This document shows positions 24,501 through 39,500 of a DNA stretch of 64,000 nt, in pieces. The position numbers and the translations under genes are program-made. The DNA comes from Microplitis mediator (lineage: Eukaryota; Arthropoda; Insecta; Hymenoptera; Braconidae). The stretch is from assembly GCF_029852145.1 (NCBI RefSeq), contig NC_079976.1, forward strand, positions 8,556,001 through 8,620,000. The letters run 5' to 3'. A model generated the notes under the pieces. The model was given only the letters and a program-made list of their open reading frames with translations, had not been told where the DNA came from and searched no databases. The stretch's first letter is position 1. Every line of letters begins with the position of its first letter.

Positions 24501-27500
24501 TTACTCCGAATTGGAATAAATGCGGGTTAAAAAAAATCTAGATCACTTCGAAATCACTCCGCTGGACAAATAAACTCCATAATTTTTATAAAACTCCGGA
24601 ACTTCGAGTGACGGAATGAATTTGAATTTGAATAAAATCCGAAGTCTCTCCCGACTTTTTACAGTTTACTAAGTATATAATTTGTGTTTAACAATAAAAT
24701 TATTGCTTTGTATCCGATAAACTTCCGCAATTACTTAATACAATTCGATCGGGTTGAGATTGTGCCGACGTTAACGTAAACGTTAACGTTTCTCTTTAAT
24801 AATTTGCAATTTGTAAGTAATAATTTCCGATTTCACTTTAATTTTTTTCTTCTTTTATCATACGATTGTCTTGGGTTTTATTTAAACTCACTACAATGCA
24901 GTGTGAAATTATCGGCAATAAAAAACATTAAGTACTTATAACTACTGAGTATAAATCGGTGTTAAATATCTGACGATGCAATGTCAATGAACGATCATTA
25001 AACGAGTAAAGATTCATTGAATTTTCTCAAACCACTTTCCATTGACCCTGTAACTCTCTTTGGTATTGCGCGGCGAGACTTTTACCACTTTCTTGTAACT
25101 ATACTAAGTTTAAATTTACTGGCTATAGATTTTTATTTAAAAACTTAAAATTTTTAAATCTTAATAACTTTCAAAAACATACGGAAGTTAGGTGGCTTTA
25201 GTAGTTTTTAAATCTTTATTTTTATTGTTTTTACTTCTGTTTTTACTTACGGGTTTTCTTTGTTCAGATTGTTTTCTTATTATGGTTTATTTACCTTGAG
25301 ATCGTTAAATTACTGATGTATAACAAGTGTTTTTTGGTTCAATGATTTTTATTTTGAATTTTTTTTCTAATGGATGAAAGTGAAATTTTATTACTTATTC
25401 AATCTTCAATAGTTTAATTGAGAAAATTACATAAATTGTCTAATAATTTTTATAAAAATATAAACAAGTGATCAATAATTTATCCCTTAAATTTTTGATC
25501 ATATATATCGATACTGCCATTCTAATACGTCGTATCCCACATTTGGGAAATTTTTCAGGAGACGATAAAAACGTTCACGGTCGGCAAACGAAAATTATTT
25601 GTAATATTTTTACATTGGTATAACCTACAAATTTATTTTCATGTTTTTCATAAAATACAGGCAGTTATAGTGAATAAATAATTTTGAATTATATGCTGTA
25701 AGGAGAGTCAAAAATTATGCATAATTACCTTCTTACTGATGTCGTTAATTGCTTCCTTAAAATTAACTTAGAATTGAAAATGTTAAGGGTGACTGAACCC
25801 ATACGAATGTAGGATACGACATATTGGAATTATTATTATTATTATTATTGCCTTTATTTAGACCCAACAGCAAAAATTCGCCAATAACAGGATCACTACA
25901 TAGTTATACATGAATAAAAAAATATACAAAGATGACTAAACTAAGCTAAGTAAAGTATAAATTAACTGATTGCTAAAGAATACAATCAACTAGAAATATA
26001 TAGAGAGTAAATTTAAGTTATAAATCATTAAGGTTGATTAAATTACTAGGTTTGAATGATACTAGGTGTACATATTTAATTATTTAACGTAAAGAGATCA
26101 GGATGGATGCAACTGTGCTGGCTGATAAAGCTGGAATGGCGCGAAAGTCTGCGTGTGGGATACGACATATTAGAATATTTATTTAAAAATACTAAACAAA
26201 CAATTTGACCTCTAAAATTTTGACATAAGCTGCACATTGTTACAATGATTCTATTTTTCAAGAAAAGTGAAAATGTCAAATTTTGTGGGATATGACGTAT
26301 TAAAATGGCAGTATCGATATATAAGATGTGTGTGAATAATTCGAAGTTATCGAATCGTAAATTAACATAAAAAAATTACAAATATATATCATATGAGCCC
26401 TTACTTTTTTTCCAACTGAACTAATAATTTTTTTTTAAAAAGTAATTATTTTTATCTCAAAACTGTCGACTCATTTTACCTCAGACACTGAAAAAAATAC
26501 AGTGTTTCATTTTGCCCCAAGTTTTTCTATAGATGTATATATAGGAATAAAGAAAAGTGGTAATAATAATTGAAGTTCCTTTTCTAGTAGACATTTCAAT
26601 GGAAATGAAAATCTGGAATAAGTTTTTATCCACTTACACTTAAGGGGTTTAGTCGGTTAGTAAACTGCTAATGGAAGTACAAAATGAAACGAGAATAGAT
26701 ATTTTCGAAAGGCCGCTAAAAAAACTGTATTAGAAATCTAACGTGTTTTTCACATCTAACGTGAAACTATCTTTAATCAAAGATGTATCTCGAAGAAAAT
26801 TGAATACATTTTTACTGAGGATTTATGAGGCTTTACAAAAATACGAGTTTAAATGTCACTACAAAGTATTTAATTCATTCACATTGCAAACGAATGAAAA
26901 ATTTCAATTTTTTACCCTAATTTAAAAAAATTCAAAGCCAAAAATTTACTTGATTTCTATTTAGAAGTAATGCAAATAATATTCATTGCTTTGATAAAAT
27001 TTCCTAAAATATATAAACACTCAATTGAAATAAATCAATCGACTGTCTAATTTCGAGACCCAGTAATAGTAACTTCTTAATTTATTAAAAAAAAATCCTT
27101 GTCATTTTAATTTAAGACATAATTTTAAAAAATTAACGACAATTTTATAAAATTAGTTCAGAGTTGAATTTAAATAAATTATTATTATTCTCGAAAAAAC
27201 AAATTTAGATCTGCATTTTGTCTATATCTGCCCTGATCAAATTAGATCTGTTCAGATCCAGGCAGGCTGATTTGTAAGCAGAAAGTTATATCAGCCTAGA
27301 TCTACTTTAATCTGAACAGTTCTGTTCATACCTATTCATAGGGGAGAGGGGGGCAGAGTGGGCCCCTTAAGAAAAATAATTATAATATCATTCATCTTTT
27401 TTACGCGTTTAGTTCTTTTTAGACCCTTGATATTTTTTATTCTTTACACGTGTGATATTTGCAAATAACTATAAAACAATTATTTTTTAATAATATAAAA

Positions 27501-30500
27501 GTCATTTTAATAGTCTGCTGCGATATAACTTTAAAACGTAATTTAATTATCTTTAACTTTCTTAATAAATTATATTTAATGAACAGTTTCGCTGGTCTAT
27601 TTTAGCCCTCATTGTATAAGAAATTTCGATAAGCTTATTATCCGTCCGAATTTATTGGCGTATAGAAAATTTTGAGGGGCCCACTTTGCCCCTATATTTT
27701 TTGAAGTTTTGAAAATTTTAAGGGACCTACTTTTCTCTCAAGGGCCCCACTTTGCCCCCTCCTCCCCTACATAAAGTTTGATCAGACCTGATCGAATTTG
27801 ATGATTTCATCGAAGCAGACCTAAACTTTTTTTTGTGAAAATTTTTTCGAATGATTATTTTTTGTTTTCCCCTGTATAAAAAATTAAGTAGATAAATATT
27901 CTATATTTTTATTTAATTATTTTCTTCATATATTTAATTTTATAGAAAATTTCTTTCATACATTTTATTATCACTAACAATACTTAACATTTATGGGTAT
28001 AAGTAACAATTTGCTCAAGAGATATTCTTTGTCTTACTTCCAAGTGTGTAATAGATTTAACCATTTTTTTTTTTTTATGAAAGTCACGTTTTCTTTATTC
28101 CGTATTTTAAAAATTTCCGTAAACGTAAACATTTACAATAATAAATCTCAACAAAATTAACATTTAAATTTTATCGCAAATATATTTACAAATAATTAAT
28201 TATAATTTTATAGTCTCATACATTTAACGTTTAATTTAAAAGTTATTTATGATCCATATTAAATTTATAAATTTAAATTCCATAATTTTGTCATTTGAAT
28301 AAAAAAGTAAGACAATTAATTTATTGACCCAGTTATTGTTGTTATTTTTAAATAAAATATTAAATATTTATCAAAAATCGTGGGACTAGTTCCTCGTTTG
28401 ATTGTTATTTTCTCTATTGAATCATTACAATGAGAGAAAGACACATTAACAAACGGTATATCGTCCTTTTAAATTCATTTAATCGACAATAGAGAGCGTA
28501 CCATATTTTTTATTCTCACATACAAATTATGTGAATACAGAAAATAATTACATAATATACATCCCTCTGAATTATGACCTGGAGTATGTCGTTATTTTTT
28601 TTATTATTGTGTCTACACGCTTGTGTAAGTCACTTATATATTATTTATATTTATATACCAACAGTTATGAAAATTCGTCATTCATTAAATGCATAACGTC
28701 CATTTAAATTCTCAGGGATTTCATGTAACATATATTTATCCTATTTATAAATTAATAATAATAATTATTATTATTATTATTATTTTATAAATATATTGAA
28801 TATATGTATGTTTGTATTTATAGAAATAATTAAATGGTTTTTGTTATAATTAAATTCCGTTATTTTCACACATTTCTCTTTCTTCGTTCGTCTATACCCA
28901 TAATAAGTTGCATTGACGACGTACGCGTTCCAGTTGAACAATAAATTGCAAGAACAAACTGGATAATAAGCCAACTTTTTATATAAGAAACTAAGTGGAG
29001 ACAGTTGGTGAAGCAGAGAACTCAACTTTCGATCAACTATTTCCCCTATATAATATCTCTTTCTCTTTTTTCTGTCAACATAACGATGCGTATATATATA
29101 AATATATATATGGACACGCGCGACATTGCTCAGAGAATTATGACCACGTTTTCCGTATGTTGACATTACTTTGTACATTTATGATCAAATTGAAAGTCTA
29201 CTGAATACCAATTTTATTTTATTTAAAAAAAAAAATCATTTTAATAAATTTATTATTTTATTGCTTGTATTATTTGTGCTAATTGTTTTTGTTAAGTTCT
29301 TCAAGTTATTTTAGATTCTGATTACACTATTTTTTAAACTTAATTATTAAAAGACCTAGACCCTATTAGGAAACTGTAAAAAATTTCGGTGTAAAAATGG
29401 ACCCGGAGAACTTGACACGACCGTGTAGTGTAAAATATCGATGTAAAATTCTCTCGGTGTAAAATTCTCTCGGTGTAAATTTTCCATCCGTGTAATTTTG
29501 ACAAGGTGTAACTACTGTTTTTACACCATTTCGTGTTACTCGTTATAATTTTAATTAACAAGCAACAAATAATGTTAAATATTTCTACTACTTAATCAAT
29601 AACTATATTAATTTTATTTAGATATTAAACAGTATTTTGAACATTCAAATATTTTTATGATTACTTTTCTTAACGCAAAATTATCATGAATTATACATTT
29701 ACACGTTTGGCGGTGTAGAAATTTTAAATTCACACCGCCTAAATTTTTTTAAATACAATATTTGGTGTAATTTTCACACCAAAATTTTTACACTGAGACA
29801 TTTACACTACACTGGGTCCAAAAAATTTTTTACAGTCTAGTACTCGATCACTTTATGTATTTGTATAGATATATTTAGTAAAATTAAGTAAATTAAGAAA
29901 CAATGAAAGAAATAATAACAACAGTAAAAATAGCAGCTAAATTTTTTACGAATAATCACTTTTATGTCGTTAATTAATTACAATTGAACTAAAAGGATTC
30001 TTGTAGTAATTTTCATAAGGGTTCTTGTGATAAAAAATAAAAAGAAAGTTAGGCCGATTAATGGTGTCTATCGAGAGTTATCGTGCTTACGAAGATTCAT
30101 ACGTAACAATTCACAGCACTAGTTTCTTGGATTAAAATAATTAATTTAAAATCAATGAATTAACAAATCGACTCAAAATTGGGTTTAAATTATTTCTTAA
30201 TAAATTATCTGCATGCGAGTACACAATTTAATAATTTTTTGTGCTATGAAAAGGGTGTAGAAATGTTTTTGTATGAGAAAAATTGTCAACGAGGAAGAAC
30301 TGTCAGTAAAGCACCCCTAGCGCTTTCACGCTCGAGGTGTGCAATAATAAGGGGTCGTCTTATAGTGCACACGAAAACGAAGATTTAAAAAAAAAGCCAA
30401 TAAAAAATTCTATGACGATTTTAATAATGTTTTGAATTTCTGTTGGCCCTAAATAGTAGAGATATTAAAAAAAAAAAAAATGAAATGAAATTTTTCATAC

Positions 30501-33500
30501 TTTTTACTAAAATATACAATACTTTGTTTCTTTTTTATATAAAAGCTAAAATAAAAAATGAAATTACCGAGTTTTTAGTCCACTCGAACTATAAATCATG
30601 AAATTTATATATATTTTATTTCACTTGTCAAATTAATGATCATAATTGATTGATTTATTTGTTTATACAGAGAAAACATAGACGGTAAAGATCTAATAGC
30701 ATTAACGATTAGTAAAAGTGTCATAAAAAATAAATTCAATTACGACAGAATATTTTTTATTAATGAAAATTGATGAAGAAGGTCGATGACCTATTAAGGA
30801 GTGCCGTGACCGCATAATTCTGATGAGATTTCTTTCTTCTCTCATCTGTGTACACATATCATATATATATAAATAAATGTCTCCTTACTCTCAAGTTCTA
30901 CCTCTGCTTTACCTACACGATGGCCGCATTCCATCTTTAGTATTATATTATCAGCGTGTGTCTCACACTTGATTTGTCTAAAAAAACATATGCTTCAGGC
31001 ATTGTATGTTACGTAAAAAAAAAAAAAAATCTTCATAAGTGTGTAACTGCGTGATCACTGCAAATAATTGTATAGACAAACTGTCATTTCGTAAAGAGAA
31101 TAAATAACACGCGTATTTACAACACGTCTCGTGTCTTTTAATACATATATTCCGTGTCTGGCAAATATCTATTACCATACATATATATTTTTATACATAT
31201 AGCTAATTAAATTTAAAATTTTCTGTATGGAAATATATTCATAAATATTTTTTTACTTATTTTTTTTTATCTGTATTTAAAGATCTAATACTTTTAACGG
31301 TTAATATATCAAAATGTCGGCAATCGATACCCTCAATACATAATATTAATACTTATAGATATATAATAATTAATGGCTACAATTATATAAAATCGAATAA
31401 TATTATCTTTAGGTTATTTGTCTTATATTATTTTAAATTATTTAAATAAATATTTCATTTTAAAATCCTAAGAATAAAAATGATCATGAAGGTAACTGAC
31501 AGTTTACAATTTTTTGATTTTTTATTTAACAAACCAATTACAAAAAAAAAAAAAAACTAAAAATATGCACATGTAAAAAATTTAAAACCTATCGATGCAA
31601 TTTTTTCAAATACTTTTTGTTTTATAATTTATCATTTTGAAAAAAATCCAAAAATTATTAGACGTCAGCTAACTTCCGTATCATGAATAAAAATGGTGTT
31701 TTTTTTTATAATAAATTACTTGATTTAAATTTTAGTTGAAAATTACAATTTTTAATTTGAAGAAAAAATGGCCTTTAATATATCAAACCTACAAACATAT
31801 CGTTATTGGGTTAAGGTTTTTTTTTTTTTTTTTTTTATTATTCTTTACGTTCACGTTTCATTGTCATTTGATGATTGTGTTTTATAAATTTTATTCCATT
31901 TAAAACATAATATATACATATGTCTATATATATGTAAATATATACATAAATCTATATGTATGCGAAGCATTAGCACTCGCCTCCTAACAATCATCAGACG
32001 AGATGACCTCAAAGTCATGAAATTTCTCAAAATTTATCTAAATATAAATCGCATAAACAAATAATATATGTTTGAGGCGAATATATGAAATATATGATAA
32101 TTGGTTAATTTATAAAGTTTATATATAGAAGAATATTCGTAAATCCTATGAACGAAACTCAATCTCATCGAAGTATAAAATATCAATCTCTAAATTTCAA
32201 ATTTTAAAAAATTATAAATTAGAAAGTTAACGCATTTTTTTTTACATAAAAAATATATACATAGAAAATATGTTAGTGACCTCAAATCTGAAGGCGACTT
32301 TATAAGTTGTAATATAAAGGCTAAAGTATACCATTGGAATATTTATATGTATATAAAAATTGACGTTCTCACTAGATAATCGTTTAAATCAAAATTAATC
32401 GATTATGTGTAATCGACTATTAAAGAAAACAATCGAAAATGATCGATGTTTTTTTTTTATCACGTGATGAAAAAAGAACCGCTAAAATTGGATTCAAATT
32501 TTTAATATAAAATTTTATTGTTTATGTGATTATTGAAGAAATAAAAAGTATATGCTTAAACATATTAAAATAAAAACATTTTTATGTTTAATTATTTATT
32601 AAAAAGTTCAAATCTTTTTCAGAAGTAGATTTTAAAAAAAACTAATCCATTTTAATGAGACCCAGTTAATCGACTACGCCTTCTCTTTTAATGTCTCCTG
32701 CTTTTGAAAACAAATGTTCCGATGGGACCGAAGTTGCAACCATACATAGGTACTTCATTGCAACATAAAATAAGTTTGGAAAAGCATTTTTTCTTAACCA
32801 GCCAATATTCCATTGGGTTACCCCCCAATTCCATTGGAAATTCCAATGTTTACTCTAAAGTTAACCTGATAAACCGTATCACTTACGTATGACTGTTGAA
32901 ACACGAATTTGATTCATAATTATTAATATAAAAGTACAGAATATTATGAATAACAAGGAATAGAACGATACCAAATATTAATGTCAAAATTACAAATGAA
33001 AGTGTAATGAAATGAGAAATAATCATTATTGAGCACGCGTCAGTAGAATGGTTGATTTTAGCATTCAAGAAGTTAGGCTAGATAAGCTAAAAGTACATCC
33101 GTTTTTTGTTTTAAATGTTCAAAAAAATTATTTCGATTTTTTTCGATTATTAAAAAAAAAAATCACATAATCGATTCATCGATATTTGAGAACATCGAGA
33201 AAAAATAATCGATTATAGAAAAAAAAACATCGATGTTCGATTAATCGATTTTCTTGCCCATCTCTAAACGATATACATACATAGTTAGAAAATTATAAAC
33301 ACATTCTAAAACTTTCATGTGTTAAAAATTTCCAAAAATATAGACTTCTGTGAAAAATAAGTCATATAGTCATATGCTCTATATATGGGCCCACATGATT
33401 AATTTTCTACGGGTCAGCTTGGACACTTTATCAGTCGCTCTTAAATATTTTAAATTTCGAGCGCCGTAACCTATTTCAATCAATCAAATTTTTACACAAA

Positions 33501-36500
33501 ATGGCACTTACACGAAATGGCCGGCCTCAATAGATATAAATTTCTACGAACTTGTAGTATATATGAGGTCACATAAATCAGTAAAACAAACGCTGTAATA
33601 TCTCAAATGTCCTTATGATAACCGCGCAACCTTGCATCGCTTTCCAATCTTAATTAGCAATAGCCTTGACACGTCACGGTGTACCTGTTAAGTAAGACAT
33701 TTTTGTCTCGTTCGCATGTTTGGTGACACCTCATATTTATTTTATTTTTACCTTTATTACGGCATCAAACGTGCGCTAACTTTCTCATTCATAAATTTAG
33801 TAGTAGAGTTTAATTCAAGTATTAGATAAAAAAAAATCAAAACGGGAAGAAAATAACTGAAGTTTGTAATGGAATTTAATGACAGATAATGATGAACAGA
33901 TGAACACCGATGATAGAGCTCCGAAAGAAGATAAGAATATAATAGTGGAGTTCGTAGAGAATAAGAGGGCCACTAACGGTTATTCATATGTTAAGATAGA
34001 CTCTCATTTTATTATGTATTCTCTTTTTATTTCTCTCGGCACATTTTGTTACATTCATTTTTACTTACCTACATACATACTTAGATACTTGCTAGTGTAG
34101 CTAAATTACTAACGGACTAGGTGGAGTAGTTTTGAATTTTTTATTTAAAATCACAATAATTATTATTATTATTTTAACTTCATTATAAATTAACGCGTGG
34201 AAAATGTGGCAAGAAAAATAGTCATCGAGTTTAACCGGTTTTTGAAGTCAACATGTAAATTACTTAGATTTTTATATAGGACTGGATTGATTTATATTTA
34301 GCAGAAATATAAGAGTTTAAAAAATCAAATTGATAATTAAGCGTGTATAGTATTTTTTTTTTTTGTTAATAATATATCAGTTTCATTGGACGTGATATCG
34401 TTTTCAATCTTACAATATCTTGAAAAAAAAAAATTAGAACAACCAGTTAATAACAAGTAAGGAAAGTAATTGTAGATAACGTTATATAAATAACGACAAA
34501 ATTATTTATAGAAATCCTGGTATGAATAAAATTTTCAAAAAATTCGATAGATTTGACCGAAAAATAAAAACTTTATAATTATGGACAAAATATGACTGTA
34601 TGAATTTCAAAATGTTTTATGCAATTAGAGTTGAAGTGCCAATTGTTGCTACTGCACTATTTATGGAAACTTAACACTTTATTTCAATTAACGAAAAAAT
34701 ACAAAAATTTTCATTGTAATGAAGTGTAAAATTGAAGTAGTTTTAAAGATATTCAAAATATTTTAATTTTTGAAGTACCCAATAAGGTAAAAGCGACCCC
34801 TCTATCTGTCAGTTAAGCGTATTTTTTTTTTCGAATTAAGAATTAGAATATAAAAAACCAATTCATGTATAAAACAGATAGAACCTTGAAGCTTATACAT
34901 TTAACTTCCAATTAAAAAAAATAGATCTAAAAATATTTATTAGAAATTAAATAATATATGAAAATAACTTCAATTCCTGATGTCCCCTCTATCGGCCTGC
35001 CTAGACCCCCTTTATCGGCCACCTTTTCGATAAAATTTTAGCTGATCGGATGTATATAATTTATTACATCTATTCTAAATATTAATATTTATTTTGAAAT
35101 ATAACTTAATCAATTTGTTTATTTATTTTGACATTAACAAATTAAATTAACTATTTTGCATGTAAATACTAATAACCTCAAAAAAATAAAACTAAGGTGG
35201 CCAATAATGCATACAGAGGTAATTTTCTTGTTTCTATATTCGGCCACCATATTTTTAATATAAATTAGGTAAAAATCATTAAATTTTTAACTCCTAAAAT
35301 TACTATGAAACGAGCTAATAAGATTACGAAAATAAAATTGAACTTGTATTGTTATTTTTAATTAGTAATATAGGTTATTGAAAAAACAAGAAACCCTAAC
35401 CTACCTGATAAAAAATTACAAGAAATCGCATCTGACGCATTATTATTTTTTTTTTTAATTATAAAATGAATTTTTACAATAATCAAAGTATGTTTAATCT
35501 AAATTAGATTAATTTTACTTGTTTTTTAAAAACTATTTACGCATGAATAGGTACTTATGATGGAAATATATCGATTTTTCGACTAAGTGGCTGATAAAGG
35601 GGGCCTGGCTGATAGAGGGGTCACTTACCTTACTGGTTACAAATTATATCTCTAAAGTTGATTTTTTTTTATCCTTAATATGGTGAATTTTTTAACTATC
35701 TCTTATGCAAAGAAAATCCTACAAAGTTTCAGTTGTGATCAAAACATTTTATTTCTTAATTTTTGGGCAAAATCGGGCTCAAAAAAATGGTTATTAAAAT
35801 TTTTTTGAATAAAATTTATTGTACGGTGGTCTGTATATACAGTTATATAAGAAATATTGTGACATTACGTTTTATCACGTAATAAATCATAGCATACTTT
35901 AAATGTAGACATCAAGTTTTTTTGGTATAAAGATGACAGATTTGATGATGGTTCAAATTAATACTAAACATATTACTATAATTGCAATTGTAAAAGACAG
36001 ATGGTAATTACAGATTGATCCTTTGAGTATACGAAAAATTTTGTTATACACTTTTTTTTTTTACTGTAAATTAAGTTGTCTGCAATGCTAAAAAATTGCT
36101 GTCTCACTGTCTGCATCATAACTTGTCCATAGATTGGATCTAAAAATTTAAAAAAAGTATTATAGTGCGATTTTATTATTATAGTTGAGCTAAATTTTTT
36201 ATTAAAAAAAAAATAATTACACTGTTCAATTATTTATAAAAATTTCAATCAACAGAGTTAAAATAAAAAAAAAAATGGTAGACTATAGTGTGACTAATTT
36301 CGAAAATAAAAAGTCCTTGAAAATATTTTAGAAACTCTGGATATCATGCAGAGACAGACAATGTCAAAAAAAAGTTTCAAGAAAAATCCATTTAGAGTTT
36401 CGGGTAAAATTTTTTTTCTCGAGTACCTGCGCGTATACTTATCCCTGATGCATCGTCTCGTTTGTTGTTATAAATTCGTATCCGCTTGAAATTTTTCAGT

Positions 36501-39500
36501 AATTTTTTTTTTTTTATTTTTTTAAAAGTACAAAAAATAATAATTAATTACAAAATAATTTGTGGTCAATTTTGGACGCATTCCGCTCTTTAAGTAGTAA
36601 AATATGACAGTTTCAATATAAATTATATATACATATATGTAAGCAAAATGAGAACACTTAAGAAATCGTACAATTTTTTGACCTTGATCTTTTACTTTTT
36701 ACTTATATTTGAAGATAATAAAACAAATTTTCAATTATTTTTCAAAAAAAAATTTCAAAATAGAGTATCCTAAAAAAAAAATTTTTTTCCCGTTTCTCCA
36801 TTAAATTTGACGTTTATAATTCATTTAAAAATTTAAGTAAAAATTATCTTTCAATAGAGTAGTAAATTTAAAAAATTTCTAAAAAAATTTCGAACACAAA
36901 AATTTTGAAAACATATTTCTTATATATCTCGAATTATGTATATTAAAATAAAGAAAAAAATTTCAAACCGATTATAAATATAAAATTTTCCTCCCTATTA
37001 ATTTTAAATTACCCCACTATGCCCAAACTATCCCATTTTGTTTAAACCTCTATAACTATATAAATTTTTTAAAAAGTTTTCTCAATAAAAATAATCACAC
37101 GATCTATTAATTAAGTTTCGATTCTCTATAAAAGATTATTACCATATTTTACAGCTCGCGATTTAGATAAAAAGATAAAAACTCCATTAAATTCAAAGTA
37201 TAAAATTGAAAATAAAAAACACGAAATATCATCAGCAGATAAAACAGAGCATGATCTCGATCTATCGCAGCTGATGCAACTAAATATAGCTTCTTCCATC
37301 TATATACCAAACATACATCCGTTTTCTCGGATCCATGTATAGTAAAGTAGGGATAGGATATCAGGTGGTGGGAACTTGAACACATGTAAAAAATAAACAG
37401 ATGTTTCTTTTGTGTGCTGCCAACAACTGCATCTTATAGTTTTCTCTTACTTGTATATATTTCTTACAAACTTTCAAACTCAAATTTTAAATAAAATATT
37501 CACTACAAATAATTATTCAAATTAAAATAACGTTGGTTTACTAAATAAAATTATTTAACAAGTGTTAAATACTAAAATTTTATTCAAAAATATAACATTA
37601 TTAAATTCAAAATATAATTGTCTGTGCGTGGTGATGTGCGCGGTATAATAAATTGTATACGTGGTTTCCCGCATTCCATTAAATTCGACCGCCATTTTCA
37701 AATAATAAAATCAAGGTGCATTGAAAAATTATTTAAAATAAACAATTATTTGAATTTAAAAGTAAAATTAATACTTTTAAAAATATATATAATATATAAA
37801 TTTTACAGAAATAAAAAATCAATTAAACGTTAAGTACTTAGCGTGTACTTATAGTGGTTATTTATCGAGATTTAAATCAATTGAAGATAAGAGAAGTGGA
37901 ATAAATTTAAAAAATAAATAAATTAAAATGGAAAAAAATTATACATTGGACTTTAATTATTCAAATGACGGTAATAATGATAACATCGAAGTCATCAATG
38001 ACGATAGTGATGAAGAAGAAATATATATATTAAAATGTTGTAGACCACGTATAGACGATCCGTGGTACAAAATGTATAAAAAATTATCGGATAGTCAAAT
38101 TGATTATGATTATAAAAAAAATGCCGTAAAATACTGGCGCTCTTGTAAAAGTGACAGGACGAGAAAAGTATCTGTCGTTAGAAATGCATTTAAGTTGGTA
38201 ACTACCGAAGGTCAATTACGCCGATGGGAAAAAGAAGTGATGAAGAGTAAACGTTCTAGTGAGAAAATGGACAAAATATCGGAGATAACTTTTAAAAAAT
38301 TTCTAAATGCGCTTTATAAAAAACAGTTTCCGATTACTGATCGGGATATACGTCAATGGGCTTTGGGTGCGCAGAATATTGTTGAGTTTAATTTTATGGT
38401 TACGGATTCTTGGATTGAAGATTTTAAAGAATCTTATGGGATTGTTAAGAAAGTTATTGAAATTAAAAAAGAACAATGAAATTATTTTTCGTTTCAATGA
38501 TAGTCCAATTTTACAAAATTTATTTTTGTGAAAAATAGATTTTTTTCTGTTTCAAGTTCGAATAATTGTACTCATTAAATCGATAGTGAATTTTTAAAAA
38601 TTTAAATTCGTTTATATTTTGATTTATAATGTTAATTTTTTTAAATTAATTATTTTCAATCAGAAGTCGTCTTCTTTATTTACGGCTATGAAAAATTCGA
38701 AAATTTTAATATTATTAATTTGTTTCTTTGAAAGTTTTCCGCATTATGCGTATAAATTAAATCCTGATTAACAATACTCATTGAAAAGTCTAGAAAATTA
38801 TTTCAATTCATACGGAGATTATGAAAAATATTAAATGGAATTGAAATTTCGATCATTTGAATACTTTCTAAATCTTATAATAGAATTCAAAAGTATTTAA
38901 AAGAATTCAATCTTTCATCATTTAAATACTTCCCAATTCCAAGCATTGAGAAGGATTCAGAAAAATTAAAGATTCTCAATTTTTTTTCAATCCTACACGC
39001 GACCCGAAATGTGAAACTATTTTGCTATTGAAAAAGATTCGAAAATGTGAATTCATTTAAATTTATTTCAATTCAAGTCATAACTCGAAATATGGAACTA
39101 TTTTAGTATTGAGAAAGATTCAGAAAAATTGAAAATTCTCAATTTCTTTCAATTCTATTCAATCCTACACTCGATCCAAAATATCGAACTTTTTTGGTAT
39201 TGAGAAGGATTCAGAAAGATTCGAAAATGTAAATTCATTTGAATCTTTTTCAATCCAACTCTTAACCCGAAATATGGAACTATTTTGTTATTGACGAGGA
39301 TTCAGAAAGATTAAAAATATCAATTTATTCGAATCTTTTTCAATTCTTTGAAGTTTAGAAATTCTTATATTATTTTTAGATTCAATATAATTGAAAAGTA
39401 TTGATTTCATGTCCAGATGAAAACCTTGTGGAATAGGATTTATTCAAAAGTATTCAATTCTCATCTTTTTCAATACTTTTCAATGAGTATTTTTAATCAG

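Noticed and set aside
26076..26279. 67-codon reverse ORF
   Set aside because: Spans the edge of the LINE-like fragment and the host MITE; no recognisable domain.
28780..29204. 132- and 69-codon ORFs on opposite strands
   Set aside because: Run through TATATA/TAA microsatellites (YIYIYIY-type residues); no sign of a gene.
30179..30388. 69-codon + strand ORF in a less AT-rich patch
   Set aside because: No homology recognised, no splice context, and composition like the flanks.
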